In this document: in pieces, positions 1-8,621 of the stretch
Layout: each line of letters starts with the position of its first letter
How positions within the stretch are numbered: position 1 is the first letter of the stretch
Source of the DNA: Pseudomonadota bacterium
Lineage (GTDB): Bacteria; Pseudomonadota; Gammaproteobacteria; Burkholderiales; JABEVD01
DNA length: 21,825 nucleotides
Direction: 5' to 3'
NCBI GenBank assembly: GCA_021811205.1
Contig: JAJZPK010000014.1
Coordinates: forward strand, 1-21,825
Position numbers and translations under genes: made by a program
Notes under the pieces: generated by a model
Databases searched by the model: none
The model's input: only the letters and a program-made list of their open reading frames with translations
What the model was told of the DNA's origin: nothing

Positions 1-1
1 G

Positions 2-1819
2 GCTGTTCCCTATGACGTTCCCATTCCCGGCTACAAGAACGGGACGGTCAACACATTGAGGCTGTGGAAGGCAGCCGCGACCGACGAATTCAATCTCGCT
101 GAATTCAATGCGGGCGGATACGCGGAATCGGTTTCCGCAAAGAACGAAGCGGAAAACATCACGATGGTGCTCTATCCGAACGATGCGAGCGAAAACGGCA
201 AGGAATTGCGGCTCCGGCAGCAGTATTTCCTCGCCTCCGCCAGTCTCAAGGACGTGCTGCAGCGCTGGACGGGTGCGCACGGAAACGACTTTTCCGGTTT
301 CGCTGAAAAAAACTGTTTCCAGCTCAACGACACCCATCCGACCTGCGCGGTGGCCGAGCTGATGCGCCTTCTGATGGACGAACATGGACTCGGATGGAAT
401 GCGGCATGGGATATCACCTCGAAAACCATGGCCTACACCAACCATACCCTGCTCCCTGAAGCGCTCGAAAAATGGCCGGTCAGGCTGTTCGAAAAACTGC
501 TTCCCAGGCTGCTCGACATCATCTACGAAATCAACGCAAGATTTCTCACCAAGGTGGCAAGCCGCTGGCCATGGGACAACGAAAGACAGGCGAGGATGTC
601 GATCATCGAGGAAGGGGATGTTCCCCAGGTGCGGATGGCCTATCTCGCCATAGTCGGCTCTTTTTCGGTGAATGGCGTGGCCGAACTCCACTCCGACCTC
701 TTGAAGCAGGGCCTTTTCAGGGACTTTTTCGAACTTTGGCCTGAAAAATTCAACAACAAGACCAACGGCGTCACACCGCGCCGGTGGCTCGCCTGGTGCA
801 ATCCGAGTCTCGCCGAACTGATTTCAAAAAACATAGGCGATGCATGGATCACCGACCTGTCCGAACTGAAGAAGCTCGCCCCTCATGCCGAAGACGCAAA
901 ATTCAGGAAGGCCTGGCATGAAGTCAAACGGCAGAACAAGATCAAGCTCGCAAGCCATGTGGAAAAGCATTGCGGCGTCAAATTCGATCCGGATTCGATG
1001 TTCGATGTCCAGGTCAAGCGCATGCACGAATACAAGCGACAGCTCCTCAACATCCTTCACGTCATCCATTTGTACAACAGGATCAAGCGCGGCGATATCG
1101 AACACTGGACGCCGCGTTCGGTTCTCATCGGCGGCAAGGCGGCGCCCGGCTATCACATGGCAAAATGCATCATCAAGCTGATCTCGAATGTCGCGAGCAT
1201 CGTCAACAGCGACGAATCGACGAACGGCCTTCTGAAGGTCGCCTTCGTGCCGAATTACCGCGTTTCGGTGATGGAAACCATTTGCCCCGCGACAGATCTT
1301 TCCGAACAAATCTCGACCGCGGGCAAGGAAGCCTCGGGGACAGGGAACATGAAATTCATGATGAACGGCGCAGTCACCATCGGCACCCTGGACGGCGCCA
1401 ACATCGAAATCATGGAGGAAGTCGGCGACGACAATTTCTTCCTGTTCGGGCTCGATGCAGCAGAAGTCGAGGAAAGAAGGAAACACTACAATCCGAAAGA
1501 AATCCTCGATAACGACGACGATCTGAAGCGCGTGATGCAGCTTCTCGAATCGGGGCACTTCAACAAGTTCGAATACCGCATTTTCGACAACATCATCAAT
1601 TCGATCATGAGCCCCCACGACCCGTGGATGGTTGCCGCCGATTTCAGGAGCTATGTGGATGCGCAAGAGCGTGCTGCGCGCGCCTATGCCGACAGGGAAA
1701 GATGGACGAGGATGAGCATCCTGAACACGGCTTCCAGCGGCAAATTCTCAACCGACCGGACCATGCTGGAATACAATGCGCATATCTGGAAACTCGAGCA
1801 TGTCGACCCTTCCAAATAA
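2..1819 (+). CDS. glgP: Glycogen/maltodextrin phosphorylase, 5'-truncated by the window edge
   Basis: Phosphorolyses alpha-1,4-glucan ends to glucose-1-phosphate in the cytoplasm, using pyridoxal phosphate. The frame is open from base 2, so the first internal start-like codon (TTG at 56) is not the true start. The fragment begins AVPYDVPIPGY and continues into TVNTLRLW, both typical of the GT35 family. The C-terminal 605 residues are present; relatives are about 815-835, so roughly 220 are missing. The PLP-binding lysine lies in SGTGNMKFMMNG (codon 1352-1354), followed by GTLDGANIEI. VKRMHEYKRQLLN and NGVTPRRWL are further family blocks. The end, near WKLEHV, is normal for the family. I see no frameshift. 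The next small reading frame starts inside its last codons. Glycogen and maltodextrin phosphorylases cannot be separated from this sequence. Confidence 0.96.
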   Translation, partial: AVPYDVPIPGYKNGTVNTLRLWKAAATDEFNLAEFNAGGYAESVSAKNEAENITMVLYPNDASENGKELRLRQQYFLASASLKDVLQRWTGAHGNDFSGFAEKNCFQLNDTHPTCAVAELMRLLMDEHGLGWNAAWDITSKTMAYTNHTLLPEALEKWPVRLFEKLLPRLLDIIYEINARFLTKVASRWPWDNERQARMSIIEEGDVPQVRMAYLAIVGSFSVNGVAELHSDLLKQGLFRDFFELWPEKFNNKTNGVTPRRWLAWCNPSLAELISKNIGDAWITDLSELKKLAPHAEDAKFRKAWHEVKRQNKIKLASHVEKHCGVKFDPDSMFDVQVKRMHEYKRQLLNILHVIHLYNRIKRGDIEHWTPRSVLIGGKAAPGYHMAKCIIKLISNVASIVNSDESTNGLLKVAFVPNYRVSVMETICPATDLSEQISTAGKEASGTGNMKFMMNGAVTIGTLDGANIEIMEEVGDDNFFLFGLDAAEVEERRKHYNPKEILDNDDDLKRVMQLLESGHFNKFEYRIFDNIINSIMSPHDPWMVAADFRSYVDAQERAARAYADRERWTRMSILNTASSGKFSTDRTMLEYNAHIWKLEHVDPSK

Positions 1820-2057
1820 CGTCGTCGAAACCTGTCAGACAGACGAACTGGCTGACAGCGATGTCTTCGATCTGGCAAAGGAACGGGACGGCCAGTTGGT
1901 GGTCGACAAGCTGACCCACCAGGAAATCGCCGACATAGTCGGCGCATCGAGGGAAATGGTCACCATGATCATGCACAACCTGGTCGAATGCGGCTATGTC
2001 ACGCTGGGGAACAACAGGCAGATCATCCTGAACGAGCAGGCCCGCTCTCCTTTTTAG
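1800..2057 (+). CDS. Orphan Crp/Fnr-type helix-turn-helix domain, probable remnant of a regulator
   Basis: An 85-residue reading frame matching only the DNA-binding end of a Crp/Fnr regulator. LTHQEIADIVGASREMV is the family's helix-turn-helix, followed by a wing-like stretch LVECGYVTLGNNRQIIL. Full regulators are about 220-240 residues; the cyclic-nucleotide-like sensor domain and most of the dimerisation helix are absent. In the recognition helix R51 and E52 are kept, but the position matching E. coli CRP Arg185 is Met56. ATG 1800 lies within the last codons of the glycogen phosphorylase gene (20 nt overlap) and has no clear ribosome site; ATG 1776 is also possible. The 3' end overlaps the convergent addA by 35 nt. 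It could be a decaying remnant or a small DNA-binding protein; I favour remnant. Confidence 0.6.
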   Translation: MSTLPNNVVETCQTDELADSDVFDLAKERDGQLVVDKLTHQEIADIVGASREMVTMIMHNLVECGYVTLGNNRQIILNEQARSPF

Positions 2058-5000
2058 GCACCTCGATCAGCGTTCCGTCCGAAAAGACGAGCCCGCATCT
2101 GACGGGCTTGTCGTAGACCGCCTGCATCGCCGCCCTGTATTCGTTCATTTGAGTCTGGTAGACAGCCTCGTTCTTTCCCGTCTTGTAGTCGATTATCCAG
2201 ACTTCGTCGCCAAATTCGACCAGCCTGTCCATGCGCCTGATTTCGCCATCCATCGAAACGTAGGCCACCTCGTTTTTCGCGCTCATGTAATGCGCGGGAT
2301 CGAAAAAGCGCCGAAGATGGGGCGCACCCAGGATTTGCTCCGCTGCCGCTCTCAGCGTCTCCTCTTCGTTTCCCTTCAATCCGTTCTGCAATATCTCATG
2401 GAGCCTGATGCCATGACGCATCTCGGGGCTCGACACCTCCCGCCCCCCTGCGCGAACAGCCCTTTTCAGATAGGCATAGTCTTCCGTCTGCGCGAAAGGC
2501 TTCGGGATGTCTTCGACTGCTGCGGGCGCATAATCTCCGGGCGCATCCATGACGTCAAGAATCCTAGCAAACCAGCTTCTTGACGCGCGGGAAGGCGAGC
2601 CGCTCACGAAAAAGGCCTGCGCTGCGCGCGTGATCGCGACATAAAGGAGATTCGCATCTTCCCTTGCAGCATGCATCGCTTCCGCTTCGAAATAAGGCAT
2701 TCTCAGCGCACCCTTCTCCTCCTTCAGGGAATGCAGGGAAAAGTGCGCAGGTTTCGTCTCGCCAGGCGGCCAGTCGACGAGCACCCTGTAGCCTTCTTCC
2801 ATGGCTTCGCTTTCCGCATTCGCACCGAGCAGCCAAACGATCGGCGCTTCCAGCCCTTTCGCGCCGTGTATCGTATGGAATCTGACCGCATCGTCGACTT
2901 CGCCGAGCAAACCTTCGTCCGGGGCTTCTTCGCTCGATCGCATTGCTGCAATTTCCGCCATGAATTTCGGCAGACTGGGATAGCGCCCTGCATCGACTTC
3001 CAGCGCAAGCTCGATAAAGGCAAGCAGATTGGCGCAAACCGAAGCCTTCATGGCTTTTGGTGCGGCATCCCTGTAGCGGTTCAACAGATCGCCTTCGAAA
3101 TAGATCAGGTCGAGCAGGTCGTGCACGGGCAGGGAGCCTGCGCGGTCCATCCAGCCTTGCAGCATGAAGCGGGCGGATCCCAGCGCGGACTGCCTGTCCA
3201 TGCCTGCCATGCGCCGCCACCATGAACCTTCCTTCATCCCGGCAAGCTGAGCGAGGTCCTCTTCCGTGCACCCGAATATCGGGCTTTTCAGTACCTGGGC
3301 GAGATGGAGATCGTCGAAAGGCGCAATCAGGAAGGCCAGCAGCGCAACGATATCCGTCGCTTCCAGCGTGTCCAGCAGTCCGCCCCTCGAGGAACCCACG
3401 TAGGGGATATCGAGATCCTTGAGCGCCTTTTCGTAAATCGGAAGATTCGCCCTTTTCCTTGCGAGCACCATGATGTCTCCGTGCCTGGCGGCGCGGATGC
3501 TGCCGTCCTCTCCCCTGACAGGATAACGCCCTACGATCTCCTTCAATTTCGAAGCAAATGCCCTGGCCTCGGCTTCCAGCCTTTCGTCCGGAATCTCGCT
3601 GCGCGGCTCAAGGAGCGGATTTCTCAAATCCTGCCTGACTTCAGCTTCTTCCCGCTCATCTTCGACCAGAGGAATCACTTCGACCCTGCCCGGCATGTCG
3701 CGCGCAGTCTCGTGACGATCGAAATCGGGGAAAACCCGGTTGACGCATTCGATGATGGAAGGCGCGCTGCGCCTCGAAAGATTCTGGGAAATTCTGACCG
3801 CCCCGTATTCCCTTTCCAGGAAATCGGCCGCGATGTCGAAAAGCCGCGCTTCCGCCCCCCTGAAACGGTAGATCGACTGCTTCGGGTCGCCCACCATGAA
3901 GATCGACATGTCGCTGGAAGCATCGAGCCAGCATTTCAGCGTCTGCCACTGGAACGGATTGGTGTCCTGGAATTCGTCGATCAGGATGTGCCGGTAGCGC
4001 GCATCGAGCTTGTACTGCATGTATTGTGCATGGACGGAATGGTTGAGCAGTCTGTAGGCGCGCCATTCCACGTCGACGAAATCGATCACCCCGATTTCAT
4101 CCTTGAGGTCCTGGTAGGATTCGAGCAGGGCACATCCCGCAACGAGCCCCGCTTCATTGAATCGATAGATTTTCAGATGGACAATCGCATCCCTGAATTC
4201 GGAAAGACGCATGCCTATTTCATGGTGCAGCATCAGGAATCTTTCCTGCCCGCCCGACCCCAGTCGCTTTTCCTGCGACGCATTCCCGCTTCGGCTCCTG
4301 AGCGATCCTTCCTTCGTGTGGAAGACGGACCATACCCTGTCGAAATCGGGAAGCCCCGACGAAATCTGTTCTTCGAGCTCGCTTGCGAGCAATTTGTCCT
4401 TTTCCGCATTTCTCCCGAGCAGGGCGGCATATTCCTTCATCAATCCGGCAAGCTCGATATCCGTCCTGAATTTCTCGATCACGTGCTCGTCTACATCGAG
4501 TTCTTCCCTGAGCGTCTGCAGCGCATAGCCAACAGGATCCTTCCGGCCGAACGTGTAGGCCCACCATTCGGCGCGCTTTTCCAGAAAATTTGTCAGCAGC
4601 TTGCGCGTGTTCGAGAGTCCGTATTCCGAAAAAAGCTGCTCGAGGTGAATCGATGCATGATTGCCCGGGTCACGCTGCATGCCTTCGGCAAAGCGCTGCC
4701 AGGCTTCTTCGACCAGCCTCGATGAAGAGTCGGCAAGCGCGGCGCCTGCGAGATTGGCGGTGAGCGGTGCGCGCTTCAGTATCTCCAGAAACCAGCCGTG
4801 GAAGGTCGTCACGGTCATCTGCTTTGCAAGCGAATCCTCGAACAGGCTTCTCGCCTTCGGGATCATGCCCCTCGCGCGCGATTGCTCGATGCCCCGCTCG
4901 ACCAGGAATGCTTCGATTTCCTCGTCCGTTCCGAAAGCGAGCATCCTCAGCCATTGCCGCAACCTGTCCTGCATTTCCTGGGCCGCCTTGCGCGTGAACG

Positions 5001-5133
5001 TGATCGCGAGAATCTCCGAAAACTCGGCGCCTTCGAGCAGCAATCTGACGATGCGGGATACCAGCAGCCATGTTTTCCCGCTTCCTGCGCAGGCATTGAT
5101 GACGACGTTGTTCGCAGGATCGAGCGCCTTCAT
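2023..5133 (-). CDS. addA: AddA-type UvrD-family helicase/nuclease
   Basis: Helicase-nuclease subunit that unwinds and degrades double-stranded ends for RecA-dependent repair. All UvrD-like motifs are visible (1036 residues, numbered from ATG 5133): Walker A ACAGSGKT (14-21), TFTRKAAQEM, IDEFQDTNPFQ (about 385), GDPKQSIYRFRGAE (about 415), HTIHGAKGLE (about 753) and LYVAITRA (about 830). A C-terminal PD-(D/E)XK nuclease follows, with D969 and D982-Y-K984 in IIDYKTG. ATG 5133 is chosen because it overlaps the addB stop as ATGA, with AGGAAGGA upstream and Walker A 13 residues in; the 16 residues before it lie within addB. Translation is probably coupled to addB. The 3' end overlaps the convergent small frame at 1800-2057. 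No recB, recC or recD is seen in the window. Confidence 0.93.
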   Translation of the reverse strand: MKALDPANNVVINACAGSGKTWLLVSRIVRLLLEGAEFSEILAITFTRKAAQEMQDRLRQWLRMLAFGTDEEIEAFLVERGIEQSRARGMIPKARSLFEDSLAKQMTVTTFHGWFLEILKRAPLTANLAGAALADSSSRLVEEAWQRFAEGMQRDPGNHASIHLEQLFSEYGLSNTRKLLTNFLEKRAEWWAYTFGRKDPVGYALQTLREELDVDEHVIEKFRTDIELAGLMKEYAALLGRNAEKDKLLASELEEQISSGLPDFDRVWSVFHTKEGSLRSRSGNASQEKRLGSGGQERFLMLHHEIGMRLSEFRDAIVHLKIYRFNEAGLVAGCALLESYQDLKDEIGVIDFVDVEWRAYRLLNHSVHAQYMQYKLDARYRHILIDEFQDTNPFQWQTLKCWLDASSDMSIFMVGDPKQSIYRFRGAEARLFDIAADFLEREYGAVRISQNLSRRSAPSIIECVNRVFPDFDRHETARDMPGRVEVIPLVEDEREEAEVRQDLRNPLLEPRSEIPDERLEAEARAFASKLKEIVGRYPVRGEDGSIRAARHGDIMVLARKRANLPIYEKALKDLDIPYVGSSRGGLLDTLEATDIVALLAFLIAPFDDLHLAQVLKSPIFGCTEEDLAQLAGMKEGSWWRRMAGMDRQSALGSARFMLQGWMDRAGSLPVHDLLDLIYFEGDLLNRYRDAAPKAMKASVCANLLAFIELALEVDAGRYPSLPKFMAEIAAMRSSEEAPDEGLLGEVDDAVRFHTIHGAKGLEAPIVWLLGANAESEAMEEGYRVLVDWPPGETKPAHFSLHSLKEEKGALRMPYFEAEAMHAAREDANLLYVAITRAAQAFFVSGSPSRASRSWFARILDVMDAPGDYAPAAVEDIPKPFAQTEDYAYLKRAVRAGGREVSSPEMRHGIRLHEILQNGLKGNEEETLRAAAEQILGAPHLRRFFDPAHYMSAKNEVAYVSMDGEIRRMDRLVEFGDEVWIIDYKTGKNEAVYQTQMNEYRAAMQAVYDKPVRCGLVFSDGTLIEVPKKESGPARSG

Positions 5134-7793
5134 TCCCAATGGTCCTTCCTGCACAGCCCGCGCATGTCGCAGTTCCTGCAAACCGATTCCAGCCCCTGGG
5201 CCGGCAGCGGGCGTCCTTCATGCATTTCCTCGAAAATGTTCGCCAGCCGCTCCAGGCTTTCATGCGCCCGCGTATCCTGCTGCGGAAAGGACTTCACCTC
5301 CTTGTCGATGGAAAGAAAGGCCGCCTCGAGCACTTCTTCGCCGAGCAGCAGCTCGTATACTGCAAGCTGGACATCCTCGCCTGCATCCTTGGCTTTTTCC
5401 CTGAGAACGGATGCGCTCTGCGTCTTGTAGTCGATCACGGCAATCCCGTTTTCCGATTCATCCACCCTGTCTATCCTGCCCTTGAGAAGCAGATTGCCAA
5501 AGGACAAGGGGATGTCGACCTTACCGTCCGCCTCGATTTTGGCGATCTTCCACCCTTCCTTCTCACGCGCCCTTTGCCATTCGAGGTATTTCGGTATCAT
5601 CGGCTTCCAGCGCAGCGCCCAGCCAAGCGCAAGATAATCCGCTTCCAAGGCTTCCTCGAACACTTCCTCGGTGAGTGCTTCGAGTTTCTTTTCCGCATCG
5701 GGCAGGTCGGATACGACAGGATGCTTCTTGTGGAAAAGGTAGAGAATCCTGTGCAGATGGCTGCCGAAATCCGCCTTTTCCATGGCCTTGTCGGCTTCAT
5801 CCAGCGGGGACAATCCCAGTACCCTGGCCGCAAAATACTGGTAGGGGCAGGCGAGCAGGCTGTTGTAGCCGCTCGCCGATATCGATGCGGGAATCAGGTC
5901 GTGAGGCACGACGGGGGCAGGACGCGAGGTCTGCTCCAATTTTTCCCTGCCTCTTTCGAAGCGCATCATGGGAATCTTTTCGGAAAATTCGCGTTCGACG
6001 AGATCGAAGCCGAAAGCATGGAGATGGAAAGCGCTGAGCTGCTCAAGATAAGGGCTCAGCAGGTTGGGCTCCCCATTTTTCAGGCCCTGCCAGCTGGCCC
6101 AGACTGCGCCTGACCGGCCAAGCAGGCCGATCAGGTCGGCAAGCTGCCCCTGCCTTTCCGATTCAAGCAAAGGCAGCTTCAACTCAGCCCTCACCGCCTG
6201 GTTGAAGAACAGGCCGGGATCGGCTTCGGCAGGAAGGTGTGCAGCATCGCTGCCGAGCAGGATGACGCATTCGAATGCACGCAGCCTGGTCGCATGCAGA
6301 TGGGTGAGCACGACAGGACTCCTGATTCCCGTGTCCCTGAAAGTCATCGATTCGAGCTGCATGTCGATCCAGCGGCGCCATGATCTGAAGCTGAAGCGGC
6401 CGGCAACGCCGGCGAGCTCGCTCCCGAGCTCGGCAAGCTTCTCGAGCAGCGCTTCCCCCGCCGGATCCATGGCCAGCCCATTCGAGATGTCCAGCATGTC
6501 GAGAGACTGCTTCAATGCGGCCAGCCAGTTTTCGAGCGTATTCGAACGCTTCGAGAGCAGCATTGCCGCCTTGCCGAGTTGATCCAGCATGCTCCGCGCG
6601 TCCTGCCCGAGATCCAGTCTGGCGTAATGGGCAAGTCCGGACACTACGCTCCTTCTGCGTATTTCCTGCTCGATCGCGTGAACCGCGCGGCTTTTCGATT
6701 CGCTCGTCCATCCGGAGAAAATGAAAGGCGATTTCAGGAGATCGAGCAAATCCTCGTGATAATAGTCGCTTGCGACCGCATCAAGCAGCCTCGCGATCAC
6801 CGTGCTGGCGGATGTGGTCGAGAAAGTCCACCCCGTCTCGTCCTCGTTCAGGATCTCGGCACGCTCGAGAAGCGCGCGGGTCCTTCTTGCGGCAAGGCGG
6901 TCCAGGGCAATCAGCCCGATGCGCTTTTTTCCATCGAGCAGCCACTGCCTGACCTTGATCGCTGCCGCCTCGGCCTCCTCCTCTAGCGATTTCGCCCTGA
7001 ACAGTGAAATGCCGGAAAGCGGCTCATCAATGCAGGCGTCGCACCTTGCTTTCAGGTCTCCTCCACCTTCGACCGGCCAGATTTCCGAGAAAAGACCGCT
7101 GCGCGATTCACTGAAAAGGCGCACGGGCGCCTTCGACGACCATGCCTCGAGGAAGGCTTTTTCGGCAGGCGTCAATTCGTCGGGTGAAAACACGTAAAGG
7201 GGGCCGGACGCGCTTTGCGCAAGTTGCGCCAGCATCAATTGCCGGGCTGCGGTTTCGCTCGTCTCCTCCAGTTCCATGGCATGCCACAGTTCATGGATCA
7301 GCCTCGCCTCGAACATCAAGGGTTCGCTCGCATCGGCCTGATAGGCTGATTCGAGCAGGACGCAAAAATCATCGAGGCTAGCTGGCAGCGCAACCTTCCA
7401 TCGGGTCAGCTCATCGAAAAAGCCCGCGATTTCGCTCGACAGACGCCACAGGTCGCGCTCTTCGAACCAGCCCTTTTCACTCAGTGCAAGATAGAGCTTC
7501 GCGATCCTGCGGCTCTGCGGCGTAAACTCGATTTGGGCCGAAAACCCGGACAAGGTGGTCATCCGCGGCAGCATGAGATAGGGATGACCGGACGCCTTGC
7601 CCAGCTCAAGGGCGAGATCCTGGGCGGCATGAAGGTTGGGGAGCAGAACGGTGATTCCGGAGAGGTCGCTCCCCGGATTTTCGAGCGCGATCAGGCGCGC
7701 GGCTTCCTTCAGGAAGGATGCGGGCGAGAAATGCTGCTCGAGATGCAGGTTCAGCGCTCCAGGTGCTTCAGCTTGTCCTTGACGTTCAGCCAC
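5130..7793 (-). CDS. addB: AddB-type PD-(D/E)XK nuclease with an iron-sulfur motif
   Basis: Partner of AddA in double-strand-break processing. Near the C-terminus are a RecB-like nuclease site (D775 in GRIDRVDE, D788-Y-K790 in VIDYKTQ) and four cysteines in the AddB iron-sulfur arrangement: C649 in [12 protein letters not shown], then C872, C875 and C881 (CX2CX5C). The first 70 residues contain no Walker A sequence, so ATP binding through this subunit is doubtful. Length, up to 887 residues, is shorter than Bacillus AddB (about 1160). The start is uncertain. GTG 7793 lies inside the end of fdxA without a clear ribosome site; a CTG at 7754 overlapping the fdxA stop, with GGAG just upstream, would remove 13 residues. 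The first in-frame ATG is too far in. It is probably translated by coupling to fdxA. Confidence 0.88.
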   Translation of the reverse strand: MAERQGQAEAPGALNLHLEQHFSPASFLKEAARLIALENPGSDLSGITVLLPNLHAAQDLALELGKASGHPYLMLPRMTTLSGFSAQIEFTPQSRRIAKLYLALSEKGWFEERDLWRLSSEIAGFFDELTRWKVALPASLDDFCVLLESAYQADASEPLMFEARLIHELWHAMELEETSETAARQLMLAQLAQSASGPLYVFSPDELTPAEKAFLEAWSSKAPVRLFSESRSGLFSEIWPVEGGGDLKARCDACIDEPLSGISLFRAKSLEEEAEAAAIKVRQWLLDGKKRIGLIALDRLAARRTRALLERAEILNEDETGWTFSTTSASTVIARLLDAVASDYYHEDLLDLLKSPFIFSGWTSESKSRAVHAIEQEIRRRSVVSGLAHYARLDLGQDARSMLDQLGKAAMLLSKRSNTLENWLAALKQSLDMLDISNGLAMDPAGEALLEKLAELGSELAGVAGRFSFRSWRRWIDMQLESMTFRDTGIRSPVVLTHLHATRLRAFECVILLGSDAAHLPAEADPGLFFNQAVRAELKLPLLESERQGQLADLIGLLGRSGAVWASWQGLKNGEPNLLSPYLEQLSAFHLHAFGFDLVEREFSEKIPMMRFERGREKLEQTSRPAPVVPHDLIPASISASGYNSLLACPYQYFAARVLGLSPLDEADKAMEKADFGSHLHRILYLFHKKHPVVSDLPDAEKKLEALTEEVFEEALEADYLALGWALRWKPMIPKYLEWQRAREKEGWKIAKIEADGKVDIPLSFGNLLLKGRIDRVDESENGIAVIDYKTQSASVLREKAKDAGEDVQLAVYELLLGEEVLEAAFLSIDKEVKSFPQQDTRAHESLERLANIFEEMHEGRPLPAQGLESVCRNCDMRGLCRKDHWE

Positions 7794-8074
7794 TCGTCGG
7801 CGTCAATCGGCGCATCCTTCTTCTCGGTGATGGGCTTGAATGTCTTGGCGAGCTCGGCATTCAGCGCAATGAATTTCAGCTGCTCCTCAGGAACGTCGTC
7901 TTCGGCATAAATCGCTTCAGCCGGGCACTCCGCAACGCAAAGCGTGCAATCGATGCACTCGTCGGGATCGATCACCAGAAAATTCGGTCCTTCCCGGAAG
8001 CAGTCCACCGGGCAAACATCGACGCAATCGGTGTATTTGCAGCGGATGCAGTTTTCCGTCACTACGTAGGTCAT
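7751..8074 (-). CDS. fdxA: Seven-iron ferredoxin (3Fe-4S plus 4Fe-4S)
   Basis: Small cytoplasmic electron carrier of 107 residues, the usual length. Nine cysteines lie at 9, 12, 17, 21, 25, 40, 43, 46 and 50. Allowing for removal of the initiator Met, these are the spacings of Azotobacter vinelandii ferredoxin [18 protein letters not shown] for the first part and [12 protein letters not shown] for the second. The charged C-terminal extension is typical of FdxA. ATG 8074 follows GAGAGGA at good spacing; longer in-frame starts upstream have no homology. It is first in a left-going operon with addB and addA, and the addB frame begins within it. It is divergent from trxA. The redox partner cannot be told from sequence. 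Confidence 0.96.
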   Translation of the reverse strand: MTYVVTENCIRCKYTDCVDVCPVDCFREGPNFLVIDPDECIDCTLCVAECPAEAIYAEDDVPEEQLKFIALNAELAKTFKPITEKKDAPIDADEWLNVKDKLKHLER

Positions 8075-8103
8075 GGTCCATCCTCTCGAATGCTCAAACG
8101 TGT

Positions 8104-8112
8104 ATTTTAGCA
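8104..8112 (-). promoter_or_regulatory. Probable extended -10 promoter of fdxA-addB-addA
   Basis: Read leftward, the bases are TGCTAAAAT, an extended -10 (TGnTATAAT-like). No good -35 is seen, as expected for extended -10 promoters. The predicted transcript starts near 8097, giving a leader of about 23 nt containing the GAGAGGA ribosome site. A 10-bp palindrome, GCAGCGCTGC (8120-8129), lies upstream. Prediction by eye only. Confidence 0.45.
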
Positions 8113-8149
8113 GGGGGCAGCAGCGCTGCGTTATTTTCGCGAACCGCTC

Positions 8150-8178
8150 TTCACACGGCAAATGATTTTGGTTAGGAT
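8150..8178 (+). promoter_or_regulatory. Probable sigma-70 promoter of trxA
   Basis: TTCACA (8150-8155) and TAGGAT (8173-8178) are separated by 17 bases, matching the consensus at 5/6 and 4/6. Start of transcription would be near 8185, about 24 nt before the trxA ATG. It lies back to back with the fdxA promoter. Confidence 0.5.
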
Positions 8179-8208
8179 ACGATATTCCCCAAGTTCTGAA
8201 AGGTTCCC

Positions 8209-8535
8209 ATGAGCGAGCATATCCATTATGTGACCGATGACGCATTCGATTCGGAAGTGCTGCAATCTCCCATTCCGGTCCTGGTCGACTACTGGGCCGA
8301 ATGGTGCGGCCCCTGCAAGATGATCGCCCCGATTCTCGACGACGTCGCCCGTGAATATGCCGGACGCCTGAAGGTCGCCAAGCTGAACATCGACGAGAAC
8401 CAGGCCACACCGCCGAAATACGGCATACGCGGCATCCCCACCCTGATGATCTTCAAGAACGGCGAAGTGGCGGCGACCAAGGTCGGGGCGCTCGCAAAAT
8501 CGCAGCTCACTGCATTTATTGACAGCACCATATAA
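8209..8535 (+). CDS. trxA: Thioredoxin 1
   Basis: Cytoplasmic disulfide reductase of 108 residues. The active site W32-C33-G34-P35-C36-K is in the same place as in E. coli thioredoxin (offset by the initiator Met). The cis-proline loop [14 protein letters not shown] is present. Full length, no signal peptide, so cytoplasmic. AAAGG lies just upstream of ATG 8209. Placement directly before rho is common in betaproteobacteria and other Proteobacteria. A hairpin separates the two genes, so they need not be co-transcribed at equal levels. Confidence 0.98.
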   Translation: MSEHIHYVTDDAFDSEVLQSPIPVLVDYWAEWCGPCKMIAPILDDVAREYAGRLKVAKLNIDENQATPPKYGIRGIPTLMIFKNGEVAATKVGALAKSQLTAFIDSTI

Positions 8536-8557
8536 ACCGGCTAATCTTTGCCCTACG

Positions 8558-8583
8558 GCCTGCAACCCGTTTGCAGGCTTTCC
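8558..8583 (+). terminator. Hairpin between trxA and rho
   Basis: GCCTGCAA (8558-8565), loop CCCGT, TTGCAGGC (8571-8578), then TTTCCCTT. An 8-bp perfect stem with a short interrupted T run. It could terminate trxA or act as an attenuator in the rho leader. Confidence 0.55.
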
Positions 8584-8621
8584 CTTCGATAACGCTTCTC
8601 CACGCAAGAATTTTTCCGCAC

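Noticed and set aside
824..1666. 280-codon open frame on the minus strand inside glycogen phosphorylase
   Set aside because: Antisense to a strongly conserved gene; no recognisable domain, composition is that of a complement frame in GC-rich DNA.
3304..4725. 473-codon open frame on the plus strand inside addA
   Set aside because: Lies opposite the helicase motifs of addA; no family features and no credible start. A coding shadow.
5139..6113. 324-codon open frame on the plus strand inside addB
   Set aside because: Opposite the nuclease and iron-sulfur region of addB; shadow frame.
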